DNA of 64,000 nucleotides from Brassica napus (lineage: Eukaryota > Streptophyta > Magnoliopsida > Brassicales > Brassicaceae), in contig NC_063452.1 in assembly GCF_020379485.1 (NCBI RefSeq), positions 39,062,208 through 39,126,207 on the forward strand. The letters are read 5' to 3'. Below, in pieces: positions 1-11,572 of the stretch (within the stretch, counting starts at the first letter, position 1; every line of letters begins with the position of its first letter). The position numbers and the translations under genes are program-made. The notes below the pieces were generated by a model. That model saw only the letters and a list, made by a program, of their open reading frames with translations. It searched no databases and was not told where the DNA came from.

Positions 1-32
1 GAGGACAAGCAAAAGGGTAAGTCTGGGGGAGT
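1..32 (+). other. Polypurine tract and 3' internal end of an Athila-like element
   Basis: The window opens inside a plus-strand Ty3/gypsy element. The sequence GTCTGGGGGAGT at 21-32 is a polypurine tract lying directly against the TGATAT start of an LTR at 33. The same motif recurs in reverse at 2090-2101. Only the last 32 internal bases are present, so no coding part is visible. Assignment to the Athila group is an inference from the long LTR and this polypurine style. Confidence 0.7.
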
Positions 33-1685
33 TGATATACCATGGATTTGACCCATTTTCATTCATGGTATATAAGTGTTTTACTATCTATATATTATAT
101 ATTCTATCCTATTAGGCATGTTTTCAGGTTCAGCAGTATCTTGGAGTAAAGTGATATTATGGAGCATTTAGGAGCTTAAAAGAGATTTCATCCGAGCTGA
201 CCATTGGAGGTCGATACAAAGAAGAAGCAATCGTTCGATGCACATCCAGTGCCGTCGATCGATACAGAAGAGAAGCCTCGACGATTGAAAATTATGATCG
301 AGACGCGAGATGCGCGACTTGGTTCCAGCCGACTTTAAACCCAAGACTTCACCAAATTACAAGATTACCCCTGATGAGGTTTTAACCTAATAGTTATATA
401 CTTGCCTAAGTGTTAGGAGGCAAAGATTTTTTAGCGACCATTGTATTCTTACTTTCAGCAAGAGAGAGAGAGTTCTAGGAGAGAAAATCATAGAGAGATT
501 TGTGATTGGAACTCCATTGATTCATCTATTCTATTCTATGCAGTTTTTATCTATATTTTGTGTCATGAATTGCTTAGCTATGTCTGAGTAGTTTACTTGT
601 TAGATTCAGGGTTCAAATAGGTTAGAGGGATTAGCCCCAACTATAGATTTGCTGAGTTGTGATATTCATTGATTGATTATTCTTAATGCTTGTTTTAGCC
701 TTGCTAACTAGAACATGAACCTAGGAATTTGCATGTGTCAAGCATCCTTGATCATCCTGTCGTGAATCTAATATGTCATGCTAGGACTGCCAGAGAGAGC
801 TAACCGCTGATCTAGGAGACTAGTGAGCATTATCAACCCGCGCCTAGGGCTTAGCTAGAAGCTATCGATCGATATTGTCTTCTGACAATCGATCGATATT
901 GCGAAAGGTGTATCGATCGATATCCATATAGGATCATCGATCGACACTTTCTTGTGATCAAAAGACGACAGTTGAGATCCAAAATCTAGTTAGTTAACCA
1001 GTGAAACATTGCCATCGCTAATCACTGTGATTAAGGAGTTGAGCTCTAATAAATCATGCATGCAACTGTTAGGCATCCTTGATCATCCTGTCGTGAATCT
1101 AATATGTCATGCTAGGACTGCCAGAGAGAGCTAACCGCTGATCTAGGAGACTAGTGAGCATTATCAACCCGCGCCTAGGGCTTAGCTAGAAGCTATCGAT
1201 CGATATTGTCTTCTGACAATCGATCGATATTGCGAAAGGTGTATCGATCGATATCCATATAGGATCATCGATCGACACTTTCTTGTGATCAAAAGACGAC
1301 AGTTGAGATCCAAAATCTAGTTAGTTAACCAGTGAAACATTGCCATCGCTAATCACTGTGATTAAGGAGTTGAGCTCTAATAAATCATGCATGCAACTGT
1401 TAGGCATCTATAGGATTATAATCTCTAACACCTGACTAGAAACCATGCATCTAATATCTTCCAATAAAGTTACACCCCCAATAATCTTGTTAGTCGAGCA
1501 ATAGACTTGCTCAATTAGGATTGCTATTTAGTTTTAAACCATAAAACAACAAACATTTTAGAATTAATAACCTGACTAGATTTAATAAAATCCCTAGCTC
1601 CCTGTGGATTCGATCCCTAAGTACTACAACTCAACCTCTTATTTGAGAGAGTAATTCACTCCTTAGGGTAATTTGAGTGTTATCA
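33..1685 (+). repeat. 3' LTR of an Athila-like Ty3/gypsy element (about 1.65 kb)
   Basis: The LTR starts with TGATATACC right after the polypurine tract and appears to end with GTGTTATCA at 1685, giving TG...CA termini. Its length fits Athila-type LTRs. It contains several TCGATCGAT motifs and a perfect 331-bp tandem duplication at 742-1403. No protein-coding frame is credible. The right boundary is less certain than the left because the next sequence is an opposite-strand LTR. The 5' part of the element lies outside the window, so the TSD cannot be tested. Confidence 0.65.
742..1403 (+). repeat. Perfect 331-bp tandem duplication inside the LTR
   Basis: Copy 1 is 742-1072 and copy 2 is 1073-1403. 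Reading the two side by side I found no difference. Each unit carries four ATCGATCGA-type motifs and an ACTGTGATTAAGG segment. Identity across the whole unit implies a recent event compared with the decayed surroundings, or an assembly artefact. Confidence 0.9.
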
Positions 1686-2089
1686 GCCGTCTCCCTTACA
1701 AGTAGCAATCGCTTAAAATCAAGCTCTCTCAGGTCTTCTCTTGCGTAAAAACTAAGGTATATCTAAAATACTAAATAGGAAACTATATATACAGGAGCCA
1801 CAGGCGGCTAGAGGAAAGAAATAGGAAAACTAGGGAAAATTCCGAAATATTTGGAAACTTCCTTTTTTATCTCTATCGATGGAGCAAGCACTCAGGCTGC
1901 TCCGGTTGGCTGTTCCACGTGAAAGACTCCAAATCATACTTTTCTTTCTTCTTTTCCTCTAGCAGGTCCACTTCCCATCCAATGCAACTCTAGATCTATT
2001 ATGACTTGAAAGGGACTAAAAAGACTCGATAAAACCTTAAAAACTATTAGTAAGACATACGTATAATGTGCCAAAAACACAATATATCA
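1686..2089 (-). repeat. Partial LTR of a second Athila-like element, opposite strand
   Basis: Read on the minus strand, the LTR begins TGATATATTG at 2089 directly after a polypurine tract and runs left to meet the end of the first LTR. A TATATA stretch near 1785-1795 could be its promoter. At roughly 400 bp it is much shorter than the neighbouring LTR, so it is probably truncated or of a different family. The left boundary is unresolved because both LTRs could own the shared bases TGTTATCA at 1678-1685. Confidence 0.5.
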
Positions 2090-3663
2090 ACTCCCCCAGA
2101 CTTAGATCCTTGTTTGTCCTCAAACAAAATTAAGTACCAAGAACCGAGAAAAAGGTTTGAAAGTGTGGAAACTCGCCTATTCTCAGCAACCATACAATAA
2201 CCACGAATCTCTGAACCATATAAGCAGTTCAGCTAAAACGACACATCCTTACCAAGAACCCCACCGACTGCTGGTCAAAACGGCTCCATACTCTGTTTCT
2301 CATACCTGCCAAAGTTAAAACCTTCCAGACAAAACTCCTTATATTCAATTAAGAGTAGTGTGAGCTTCTTATCATTGGCATTAGATAGGGTAACAGTCTA
2401 GGTATGAAACAGGCCTTTTTGTGTTTAAGTGGAGCTAATCAGTGTTTAGGGGTTACCAAATTTCGTAGGAATGCAGGATATCGCGCAAAATTGCAAGAGA
2501 GGATAGATCCATTGATGTCCACAGCCTCTACTCGTTTTTGCATGTTCTTCTTTAGGAACAGTCGCTCTGATCTGCATGGTTCTGATCTCTTTTCTTTATA
2601 CTCCTTCTACTTTACCAGTGGCGTCTGTCTTTTCTTTAGAATCTTCTCCTTCTTCATCACCTTATTCTGAAGTACATAAAGCTAAAATGTTTTTGTTTTC
2701 TTTTTGTTTTCTTTTTTTTCGCTTAGTGATGGTGACGAAACAGGAGGTAACAATTGTGATAGTGACATGCCACTGAAGTTCTTGACCTCACATTCATTCT
2801 TGTCTCTCTTCTTTTCTTGGTTAGGTTACCGGCAGCGGAACGCTGTTCCATATGCTTCCGCCTATTCCTCAGCAGACAATTTTGTTGCATCAACGAGTGA
2901 GAGACTGTGTCGATCCTTTACTCTCCGACCCTTTTGTACATATATGCACATAAGATACTGAATAACAAACGCATGACGGCGGAACAAAGGCTTTAGGGTT
3001 TTAAGGTGGGTACTAGCTAAAGATGAGCTAGCCACTCAGGATCAGCAAGATAGATAAAAAGAATAAGAAGTCCTGAGTGTTTGATCACGTTAAACCCTAT
3101 TCCAACGCCCGTAACAAGAAGAATTGCAGTCAAGATTAAGTTCAAGTTAGTTGGAGTTAAGTCTTTCTAGAGTAACCTCGACAAGCTGAAAGCTTTTGGA
3201 GAACAAGATGATGTAATATCAGGGTGTTATGGATCCACATGTGCGTCTGTCGCTTCTGCTAAGGTCACTGAATAAGATGAATTAGAGCACGAAGGTGGTT
3301 AATACACATCATAGAATAAGGTCCTGATTCCCACAAAGTTTGGACTGACTTGATCTTAACAAGCTGACTCAATAAAAACATCAAAGCGGACTGACTCTAA
3401 ACATAAAAACCAAAGGTAAACGATTAGTAGCAGATAAGCGCCTCCCCCAGACTTACTTCTCACCATCCCTGGTGAGAAAATAATTCGAGGAAAGGCCAAA
3501 TAATAAAAAAGTGCAGGAAACAGAAACAGAAAGAGAAATGGTTCAAACGCATATAACAATGGAGATAGAACTAGGAGACCGCCTAGTCAGTATCTTCGCT
3601 CTCGGACTGGCCCGCGGAATGCCTGTTCCTTTTGCGTGGAGTGGTTCATGGAGTCTCTTCGTC
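2090..3663 (-). mobile_element. 3' internal non-coding region of the minus-strand Athila-like element
   Basis: The polypurine tract is at 2090-2101 on the minus strand. A second purine-rich motif (GTCTGGGGGAGG on minus) is near 3443-3455. At 3587-3660 the minus strand reads a short basic and acidic C-terminal tail rich in R, S, E and D that ends in TAG, probably the end of a retroelement ORF. Between these I see only T/C-rich and A/G-rich sequence with short chance ORFs. The region stops abruptly near 3663, where a different AT-rich sequence starts. Confidence 0.45.
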
Positions 3664-4854
3664 ACCCCCTATATCTATAAACCCTAAATAATATAAGTAT
3701 CAGAATTAATTATACTATAATTATCAAATCACATATTAAAACCCTAATCGGATATTTTTGAAATCAAAACTGTTTTCGGTTTTGATCATTGAGGTTTTAA
3801 ATCTGATTGAATCTAATGCTATGTTGCTAGAATTGTTTGACCGTTAAGTTGCTAGATTTATTATTCTCATCCTGCTAGTTTAATAATTCTGATATGTTTA
3901 AGTCTTGATTAAATCCGACCTGCTTGTTTTTATTAATGCTTTGATCACAGTTAGGATTGATAGATTTATTTTCTCATCCTGCTTGGTTAATTGTTCATCT
4001 GATTTAAAATTGATTAAACCGACCAGCATGTTAAAGCATTGATTGAATCCGATGGGTTGCTAGCTTGCTTTGCTTATATAATCCGATAGGTTGATAGATT
4101 GATTGAGGTTTACTTGTTTAAAATCCGAATGATCTGATTGCATGATTCTTGAGGTTTAATATCATCTGCTAGGATTGATTGTTTTGTAATCTGATATGTT
4201 TTAAATAGAAACCCTAAATAATATGTATGATAGGTTATATTGATCTGATTTGGATGTCTTTGAGAATTGAGAATCCGTATGCTAGGTTGATAGATTCATG
4301 ATAAAATCTATGTCTTGAGGTTTAAGATTGTATGCTGAGTTCGGTTAAATTGATTGATCTGATTATATGTCTTTGAGGTTTGATAAATTCGGAAACTAGA
4401 TAAATTATTTACATATGGTTTATGCTAAATACCAATCGGCCTTGAAACTGATTCATTGAAATTCATGCTTGAAATCTATATTCTAGTATTGCTAAAATCA
4501 GCCTTGAAACTGATTCATTGAAATTCATGCTTGAAATCTATATTCTAGTATTGCTAAAATTAGCCTTGAAACTGATTGAGTGATTAATAAATATTTTTAC
4601 TAGTCTTGCTAAAATCCATTGATTGTTAAACCCTAATTGCATGATTAATTGAATCCGTTTTTGCTAGTCTTGATAAACCATAATATTATGAGCAAATAGT
4701 ATTGCTGAAACTTGCTAGAAATTGACTGATTGATTAAATGCCTTTAAGATTGATAGTCTCATTGTCCTCACAAGATTGAAATCCGAATTGATTGTTTTTA
4801 AGAGTAAGGCCGCATGAAAATTATACCTAAATATTGAGTGATATATGGTTTGAG
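3664..4854. other. AT-rich region with short internal repeats, no gene seen
   Basis: The stretch consists of recurring variants of TTGATTGAATCCGAT and TGCTAGATTGATTG and two copies of AAACCCTAAATAATAT (about 3684 and 4206). It may be the untranslated leader of the Copia element whose gag starts at 4855. No copy of that element's 142-bp LTR is recognisable here, so the link is inference. No coding frame is supported. Confidence 0.4.
4439..4597 (+). repeat. 62-bp tandem repeat, about 2.5 units
   Basis: GCCTTGAAACTGATT recurs at 4439, 4501 and 4563, exactly 62 bp apart. The first two units are nearly identical and the third decays after about 20 bp. It lies inside the AT-rich region upstream of the Copia gag. 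Confidence 0.85.
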
Positions 4855-5710
4855 ATGTCGAAAATCAACCTGGATTTTGTTGCCCTAAATCTCTTTGGAG
4901 ATAATTATTTACGGTGGGCATTGGATACAAAGATTATCCTAAAGTCAAAAAGACTTGGCGAATGTATCATAGAAGGCAATAATGCCAATGAGAAAGATTG
5001 ATATAGGTATTAATTATTAGCCATCATCTTATTAAGAGTCTCAAAGATCAATATCTGACTATAGAGAATCCTCTAGACCTTTGGACAGAGTTAAAAATCG
5101 AGATATGATCACCAAAGAACGGTGTTATTACCAAATGCCCTATTTGATTGGAGGAATCCCAGAATCCAGGACTATAAGTCCGTGTATGAGTCTATTTCTA
5201 GCTGGGCAAAATAATAAATTACTGATGAGAAACAGTGAATTGAGACCTCCTGGGTTAACCTCCTGGGTTAACCTCATTACTTGATACCAATAAGGCCGCA
5301 GAAAAAAAAAAAAAGGTAATTACGTCCAGAATGATAGACCACTTGGTCATGGCCGTGGAGGGTGGAAAGGACGTGGCCATGGCCACTATAACACATTTGG
5401 CCGTGGGAATCACTATGGCAGAGGCCGTGGGTATCAACCCAATTTGAGCCATGGTCAAGGCAGTGGTCGTGGTATATCCTTTAAACCACAAAGCTCGACC
5501 AAATCAGTGTGCCATAGATGTGGAATGGATAACCATTGGGCTAAGATATGAAGGACTCTCAAGCATTTTTGTGACCTCTATCAAAGAGAGTCTGAAGGGA
5601 AGAATCCTGAAACCCACTTGGTCTATAAAGATGGCGAAAATAATTTCGAACATGATCAAGATGATCTTATGAAATATGAGACTTATGATTGCCTAAATGA
5701 ATCAAGTTGA
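4855..5710 (+). pseudogene. Copia gag remnant with broken zinc knuckle
   Basis: An ATG at 4855 opens a Copia-type Gag N-terminus containing FVALNLFGDNYLRWALD. Stops follow within about 150 bp. Later fragments include an RG-rich tract (about 5330-5480) and a CCHC knuckle beginning CHRCGMDNHWAK near 5509. The codon expected to give the last cysteine of the knuckle is TGA. The C-terminal part reads to a stop near 5710. Established: Copia Gag binds RNA through such a knuckle. The gene cannot make a full product. Confidence 0.65.
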
Positions 5711-6173
5711 TAATCTGACTTCGACATCAAACTTGTGTGATTGCTTTGCTTGTATGCTTTCTCTGATTTTTATCTCCTTGAATTTATTTTTATTACATTG
5801 TCTGCTTAGATTAAATGAATGAATGATTTTTCTATAAGAGTACACTGAAAAACGCTAATATAAGTACTAAAGCAAGTATCGCCAGTCTGAAAGAAGACTA
5901 TGGCTAGGCTAATATATTATTGCCTAAGGGTATGCATCTAGAAATCAGTGATGCCTTATATTCACCCAGCTCTAAGAGCAAGAGCAGCCTATTGAGTTTT
6001 AAAGATATAAGAATGAATGGTTTCCATATTGAAACAATGAGCGAAGGAAACAAAGAGTTCCTTCAGATATATGTATAAAATCGCCCAAGGCCATAATAAG
6101 TCCTAAAGACTATACCTGCATTCTCTACTGACCTAGACTATGCATAGATCAGTATGATAGAGGCTAAAAGCCT

Positions 6174-6800
6174 GTGAAAATATACACTTTATGGCACGAC
6201 CGGATTGGCCATCCTAGTCCAAACATGATGCGAAAATTGATATTCAAAAAGCACACATTAAAATCTAAGAAGAGTTATCCCAAAGAATCTCACGTGTGTA
6301 GCATGTACACAAGGGAAACTCATTATGCCATTACCATTAAAACGGCTACGAGCCCCTTTTTCATAAATAAAGACTATATGTCTAGATAATACTGGTGAAT
6401 ACATGTCCCAAGCGTTTAAATGATTATGGTATGTCCATGGGGGTAAGTGTGGACAATTCTGTGATACATGTCCATACCAAGAACGGCTTAGCCGAAATCT
6501 TTTAAAACGCAAATAGTTGATTGATAGACCATAACTTATGAGGTCAAAACTCCCATTCACAGTTTGGGCCACACGAAATTTACATGCACCTAAGTTAATA
6601 CGCATCAGGCCATTTAGTGAGCATAGATATCCCCTATCACAATTATTAACGGGTCAAGAGCCAGACATACCCCATCATAAGACATTTGGATGTGCTGTCT
6701 ATGTACTAATTGCTCCACCACAGAGAACTAAGATGGGACCTCAAAAGGAGGATGGGGATATATGTTGGATATGATTCTCCGACAATAATAAAGTACTTTG
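6174..6800 (+). pseudogene. Copia GAG-pre-integrase / integrase remnant
   Basis: The plus strand reads LWHDRIGHPSPNMMRKLI near 6183, the H...H half of the zinc-binding segment before Copia integrases. Of the usual CxxC partner only one cysteine is left. Further downstream (about 6560-6720) fragments such as LPFTVWA and PHHKTFGCAVYV match the end of the integrase core. The frame changes several times. No complete catalytic triad can be read. Confidence 0.6.
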
Positions 6801-7559
6801 AGCCAATTATGGGTGATTATATTTGAGGCCAGATACACGGATTATTTTAAGACCAGGAGGAGAAAAAAAATAATAAAGCTGGTAAAAGAATGGTAAAAGA
6901 AAAAGAATGGAATCAACCATCAATGTCTTGGCAAGATCTTCGGACTAAAGAATGTGAAATAGACGTCCAAAGATTATACATTTACAAAGCTAGATAATCA
7001 AATGCCAGACACATTTGCTGACCCGAAAAAGAATGACTAAGTCATATATAAACAAGCTTGTAAAGCACCAACGAATTTGATGTCCAAGAAGAGACACAGT
7101 CAAGTTGCTACAGAGTCTAGACAACGTATGAAACGTGGTAGACCAAATAGGTTCCAAAAGATAAGAATCCTCGGAAACAAAAGAAAGGTGCAGAGAATGA
7201 TAATCAAAATCCAAATCTGAGGTTACTAAGGAAACCATCCCAGACATGGAGATAAGGCCGGCCGGCTCTAAGGTACATGTACCAAACAATGTAGCTTGGG
7301 ACGCCAAGCTGCAAAGTATTAAAGGTCCTGATAATAATGAATCTCAATCGATTATATCATGTCTGGAACATAATGGAACCAATAAGGAATGTCGACATAA
7401 GATGATCTATTTGCATACAAGGTAGCACTTGAATTTATGAATATAAGCGAGGATCATGAACCCACGTCAATATATGAGTGTGCACTCGTAGAACAGATTT
7501 GATTGAATGAAAACGTGGGGTTAAATAGTTTAAGGAAGAAAGGCGTATTTGGCCATATG

Positions 7560-8060
7560 ATTAAGACGCCATATGATGTTAAAACCAGTGGATATAAATG
7601 GGTCTTGTGAGGAATATAAATCGTGAGATATAAAGCTGATTTTGCAAAAGGATTCTCACAAAGACCAGTAATAGATTATGAGGAGACATACTCCCATGTG
7701 GTGGATGCAACTACTTTTAGATTTCTCATAAGTCTGGCTATATAAGAGAGAAAATTAGACTTGCAGCAAGTTGATGTAGTGACTGCATATTTATATGGTC
7801 CACTGGATAATGAAAGTACTAGAGGGTGTTGAGCTGAAAGTACAGCAAGTTCTCGAGAACAATATTGATAATCATCAAAGTATATGATCTGAATATCCTA
7901 GGAACCTTTGGATACAATTTCCCAAACAGTTGAATATCTCAAGAAAGAGTTTGAGATGAAAGATCTTGGAAAACAAAGTTTTGTTTGGGATTACAGCTTG
8001 AGTACATTAACAATGAAATCCTTGTGCATCAAATAGTATATACAGAAAAGGGTACTCAAG
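7560..8060 (+). pseudogene. Copia reverse transcriptase remnant
   Basis: Around 7590-7800 the plus strand contains RYKADFAKGFSQRP, DYEETYSHVV and LDLQQVDVVTAYLYG, with stops in between. These match the N-terminal half of the Copia reverse transcriptase. No YVDD box is readable. The following 8100-8570 holds only decayed RNase H-side sequence. Confidence 0.65.
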
Positions 8061-8700
8061 AGATTTAATATGGATCAGTCTCACCCATTATCTAGTACAT
8101 GGGCGTGAGATCACTTGTTTTAAACATTGATCCATTCAGTCCAAAGGTGGACGATAAAGAAGTCCATTTAGTCCTGAGATGGATGATGCAGAAGTCTTGT
8201 TTTAGACACTGATCTGATTGGTCCATAAGAAGGATGATGAAGAAGCCTTTGATTTTGGTTTATTTTATACTAACCAGCCCAAAGAGGGGTTATTTGGTTT
8301 AGTTGATTTGTTTTCAGACAGGTTATGTTTTACACATGGTGGTACACGCATATCACAGCAACATCATCCAAGATTTCGTGTGTGTGTATTTGAGGTCGAT
8401 GACTCAATATGTTCGATCAGATTGTGGCATGACCGATGGTAAAGAAGAACCAACTATCATGTTCGAGGACGAAACATATTATGCCCAAGATCTTCATCAC
8501 CCACGGATTGCAGAAAATTTGAGAGGTCCAAGGGACATTCAGAAAAATCCAAATCAGGGGCAGTAATGTGTGTTGTACTTTTTTTCCTTCACCATGGTTT
8601 TGTCCCAATTGGGTTTTCCTGGTAAGGTTTTAATGAGGCAACATTAAAGCACATTAAAGCACATTACAAGATCTAAATGGTTAAGGCATCCAAGGGGGAG

Positions 8701-8842
8701 TGTTATGAACCAGATTGTGGATGACTCTTAACCAAGAGATTATGATTTGTAATCTTTCCATTTATCTATGATGGTGTAATCTTCTATACAAAGAACCTCT
8801 GTGTTATGAATAAAGATAGACTTTTTCTTTATTTTTATAACA
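8701..8842 (+). repeat. Short 3' LTR of the degenerate Copia element (142 bp)
   Basis: The LTR has inverted ends TGTTAT...ATAACA and starts directly after the polypurine tract CAAGGGGGAG. A poly(A)-signal-like GAATAAAG is near 8808. It is followed by an AT-rich TA repeat. No second copy was found in the window. Confidence 0.65.
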
Positions 8843-9415
8843 ATATATATATATTTTATTAATTTTTTATTTATTCGTCGGCCGGTGCCTACGCGAAGCA
8901 ATATAAATTAATCTTACACGACAACAATTGTTGTAATCAAACAATAATGAACGACTTTTGTATGAGACTCATGGTCATGTTGTTTTCCAGCCAAGAACAA
9001 CAAGTGGCCGATGTTAATATTCTATTCTCAGTTCTCATATATTCCATTTTCGCTGTACGTTTTTTCAATACTCTTCAAATATGATTTTCTTTTCTTTTCG
9101 ACAACATTCTCTAAGATATGAATATTGTCCTTTTCGATATAATCTTGGACGCCGTACTAATAAAATGTTCTTAGGTTATCATGTGAATATCGCTGCGACG
9201 GTCCATAATTTTGCTTCCTTGTCAATTGGTTTTGACAGTTAATTGTGTTGTTCAAAAAAAAAAAAAACACTGATAGAACAAAGCATTTAAATGTGAAGCA
9301 AAACTTTGTCATATACTCAATCACTCCAATATTTTGAAACGCATCCTTTAATACGCTGAAAATGATAATTTATGAGAAAAATAGACGAAGTAAAAAAAAG
9401 TGAAAAAAAAAGAAA
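8843..9415. other. Intergenic, nothing recognised
   Basis: AT-rich sequence with an A run near 9258-9271 and no convincing ORF, repeat or RNA gene. It forms the left flank of the Tekay-type element and ends in GATAG, that element's TSD. Confidence 0.6.
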
Positions 9416-9420
9416 GATAG

Positions 9421-11197
9421 TGTAACACCCGTCTCATTAACACTCGAGACCAGCTTGCTACTAATCACAACTTATATCTTAAATCCGTAAAAAGGTCTGA
9501 AAGTCGACTTTCATATAAATAACGAAATAAATCAATAAATCTCATAGTCGAAATAACTGAAATAATCGTCAAAATAATAAATAAAAGTCTGAGAAATAGA
9601 ACAAAGGAAAACGCCTAAAAGCACCAGCTGTCCGATCAATCTCCTACTCGTCAGTCTCACCTGAAAGGGCAAATAAGGGGTGAGTAACGGGGAAGTTACT
9701 CAGTGAGGTATGGGATACAAAACCCGAAGTCCATGGACCCGGACAGAGCACTCCGAATAAATATAATTTAATAATACACGTTGCAAACACATTGCAAACA
9801 CGGTACCTAAAGTACCCAAAGATCACACAACAGTCCTAGCGAGGTGCACACTCGCTGCCCACTAACAGGCCAAAACAACACCGAATATGTGCTCGGTAAC
9901 ACACGCCCGTAGACGATTTATCGACCTCGAAGCCTTGGCACAACAGGTCGACTAAGCTGTGTCGCAGCATACACCACAACCAATGTACTGGTCTCCAGCC
10001 GACACACAGAATTACGTCTCCATGGTCGGCTAACACCCAATCACCTCAATATACTATATACATATATATTATCAATTATAAATGAACAAGCACCGTTGAA
10101 CCATCTAATACCCTAGTTCCGGTTTAAGCAAAGAACCTAAAAACTAAACAAACAATGACAGACTCGATTTCACACAGACGAAACACATTAGAAATAAATT
10201 ATACTTATTCGAGGTCCTAAGCCGTGTAAGAGAAGCTCGGGAAAAGACCCTCACCTTAGCAACGTGGAAAGGTAATAGCTATGAACTCCAACTGCTCAAA
10301 CAGACTCCAAATCTGAAATCAGGGCGAAAAATCGAGTCAGAACACCCTTCGAACGGTTAAAAACGGATAACCGGCGATCTAGTCAAAAGTCAACCCGCTG
10401 GTCAAAGGTCAACCCGGTCAACTCTGACTCAAGCCGGTCAACCCTTGACCAAATTGAAATCGAATTGAACCAAATCGGTTTTCCATAACCGAATTTAAAG
10501 CAATTTTAACTACCGGTTTAACTTAACAAATTTAATTAATTTAAACCAGAAATCGATTTAATAAATAACCGGTTAACCTAAACCGAACCAAAATCGATTA
10601 ACCCAACCGGTTGACCGGATCCGGGTTGACTCACCGAGTCGACTCGGTCGAGTTGCCGAGTTACCGGCCGAGTCACCGGCGGCGGAAAAAGGACGGCGGC
10701 TTACTAGAATCAACGGCGGCGACGATCCACGGTGCGTGGTGGCGGCGCGTGTGCCACACGCGCGGAACGACGCGGGAGAAAAGCCGCGCTTGACGTTTCG
10801 TCCGGGCGACTTTCCGGCTGATCTTCTTGGTCCCGACTCGTCTCGACGTCACGATCACGATGGTGGTCTTAGAATTACGAAATTCCAAATGGTTAGTGAG
10901 TTATGATCGATTGAATGAATGGCTGTTTTTAAAACCAAATCGGAAAGATGATTCCCGGTTACATTCGTCTGGGATCGGCGGTGAACTGGTCGATCTCGGC
11001 TCTGGACGTGGTGGTGGCGGCGGTACGATCTCAGGTGTGAGTGACGGCTCAGTCTCTGTAGAGTTACAACGCTTAGGGTTTCTGAAGAATAAATAATGGG
11101 GGACAATGGTTTATATATGGGACTCACCAAGGGCTTCCTGCAACACTGACGGGCTCTGACGGGCCGAAGTCACTGGGCTGGGAATTGGGTCGTTTCA
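9421..11197 (-). repeat. 3' LTR of the Tekay-type element
   Basis: 1777 bp, from TGTAACACCC to GGGTCGTTTCA on the plus strand. The right end has lost the terminal TACA still seen in the other LTR. Relative to the other LTR it lacks an insertion of roughly 40 bp in a GC-rich CACGCGCGGAACG stretch. The many short plus- and minus-strand ORFs in the LTR are chance frames in GC-rich sequence and are shared by both copies. Confidence 0.95.
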
Positions 11198-11572
11198 TTT
11201 CTCCCCCACTAATAAGGAATTCGACCCCGAATTCGGCTCCTGAACCGACTGTCCAATACCATCCTCAAAAAGCTCTGGATAGTCAATACTCAACTGATTT
11301 TCGGTCTCCCAGGTCTCTTCCTGGATCCCGTCTCTCTCCCAACGGACTCTGACCAAACTAGTCATCATCCCCTGAACCGCTTTCATTTGCCTCTCCAAAA
11401 TCTGTACTGGCTGACAAAGGGCAGACAAATTTTTACCAAGGTCACTTGGTGGCTGCTGCAGAATGAGCTCTGGCTCTCTCACAACTTTTCTCAACACTGA
11501 CACATGGAACACATCATGGAAGTCCGGCAACTCTGCTGATAATCCCAATCTGTAAGCAACTGCTCCTATCCG
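11195..11572 (-). pseudogene. Integrase C-terminus with chromodomain-like tail
   Basis: The minus strand reads FHDVFHVSVLRK followed by VRWERDGIQEETWETE and YPELF. This is the pattern of the integrase end and chromodomain in Tekay/Del chromoviruses. Such chromodomains are known to steer integration toward particular chromatin marks. It is out of frame with the upstream integrase because of a frameshift near 11570. Confidence 0.75.
11198..11213 (-). other. Polypurine tract of the Tekay-type element
   Basis: On the minus strand the bases AGTGGGGGAGAAA sit directly against the TGAAACGACC start of the 3' LTR. This is the usual place for priming plus-strand DNA synthesis. Confidence 0.85.

Larger units (their letters stand above)
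4855..8842 (+). mobile_element. Degenerate Copia-type LTR retrotransposon
   Basis: Remnants appear in the Ty1/copia order gag, integrase, reverse transcriptase, then polypurine tract and 3' LTR. All coding parts carry many stops and frameshifts. The 3' end is clear: CAAGGGGGAG at 8691-8700 followed by a short LTR at 8701-8842. No matching 5' LTR was found upstream, so the element is 5'-truncated or too diverged at that end. Confidence 0.75.

Noticed and set aside
2404..2961. Three overlapping plus-strand ORFs
   Set aside because: They lie in T-rich non-coding sequence antisense to the Athila-like 3' region and have no motif.
10611..11130. Several overlapping ORFs of 60-91 codons in the Tekay LTRs (also at 19539-20088)
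   Set aside because: They occur in GC-rich LTR sequence on both strands, carry no motif, and are explained by base composition. Both LTR copies share them because they are repeats.
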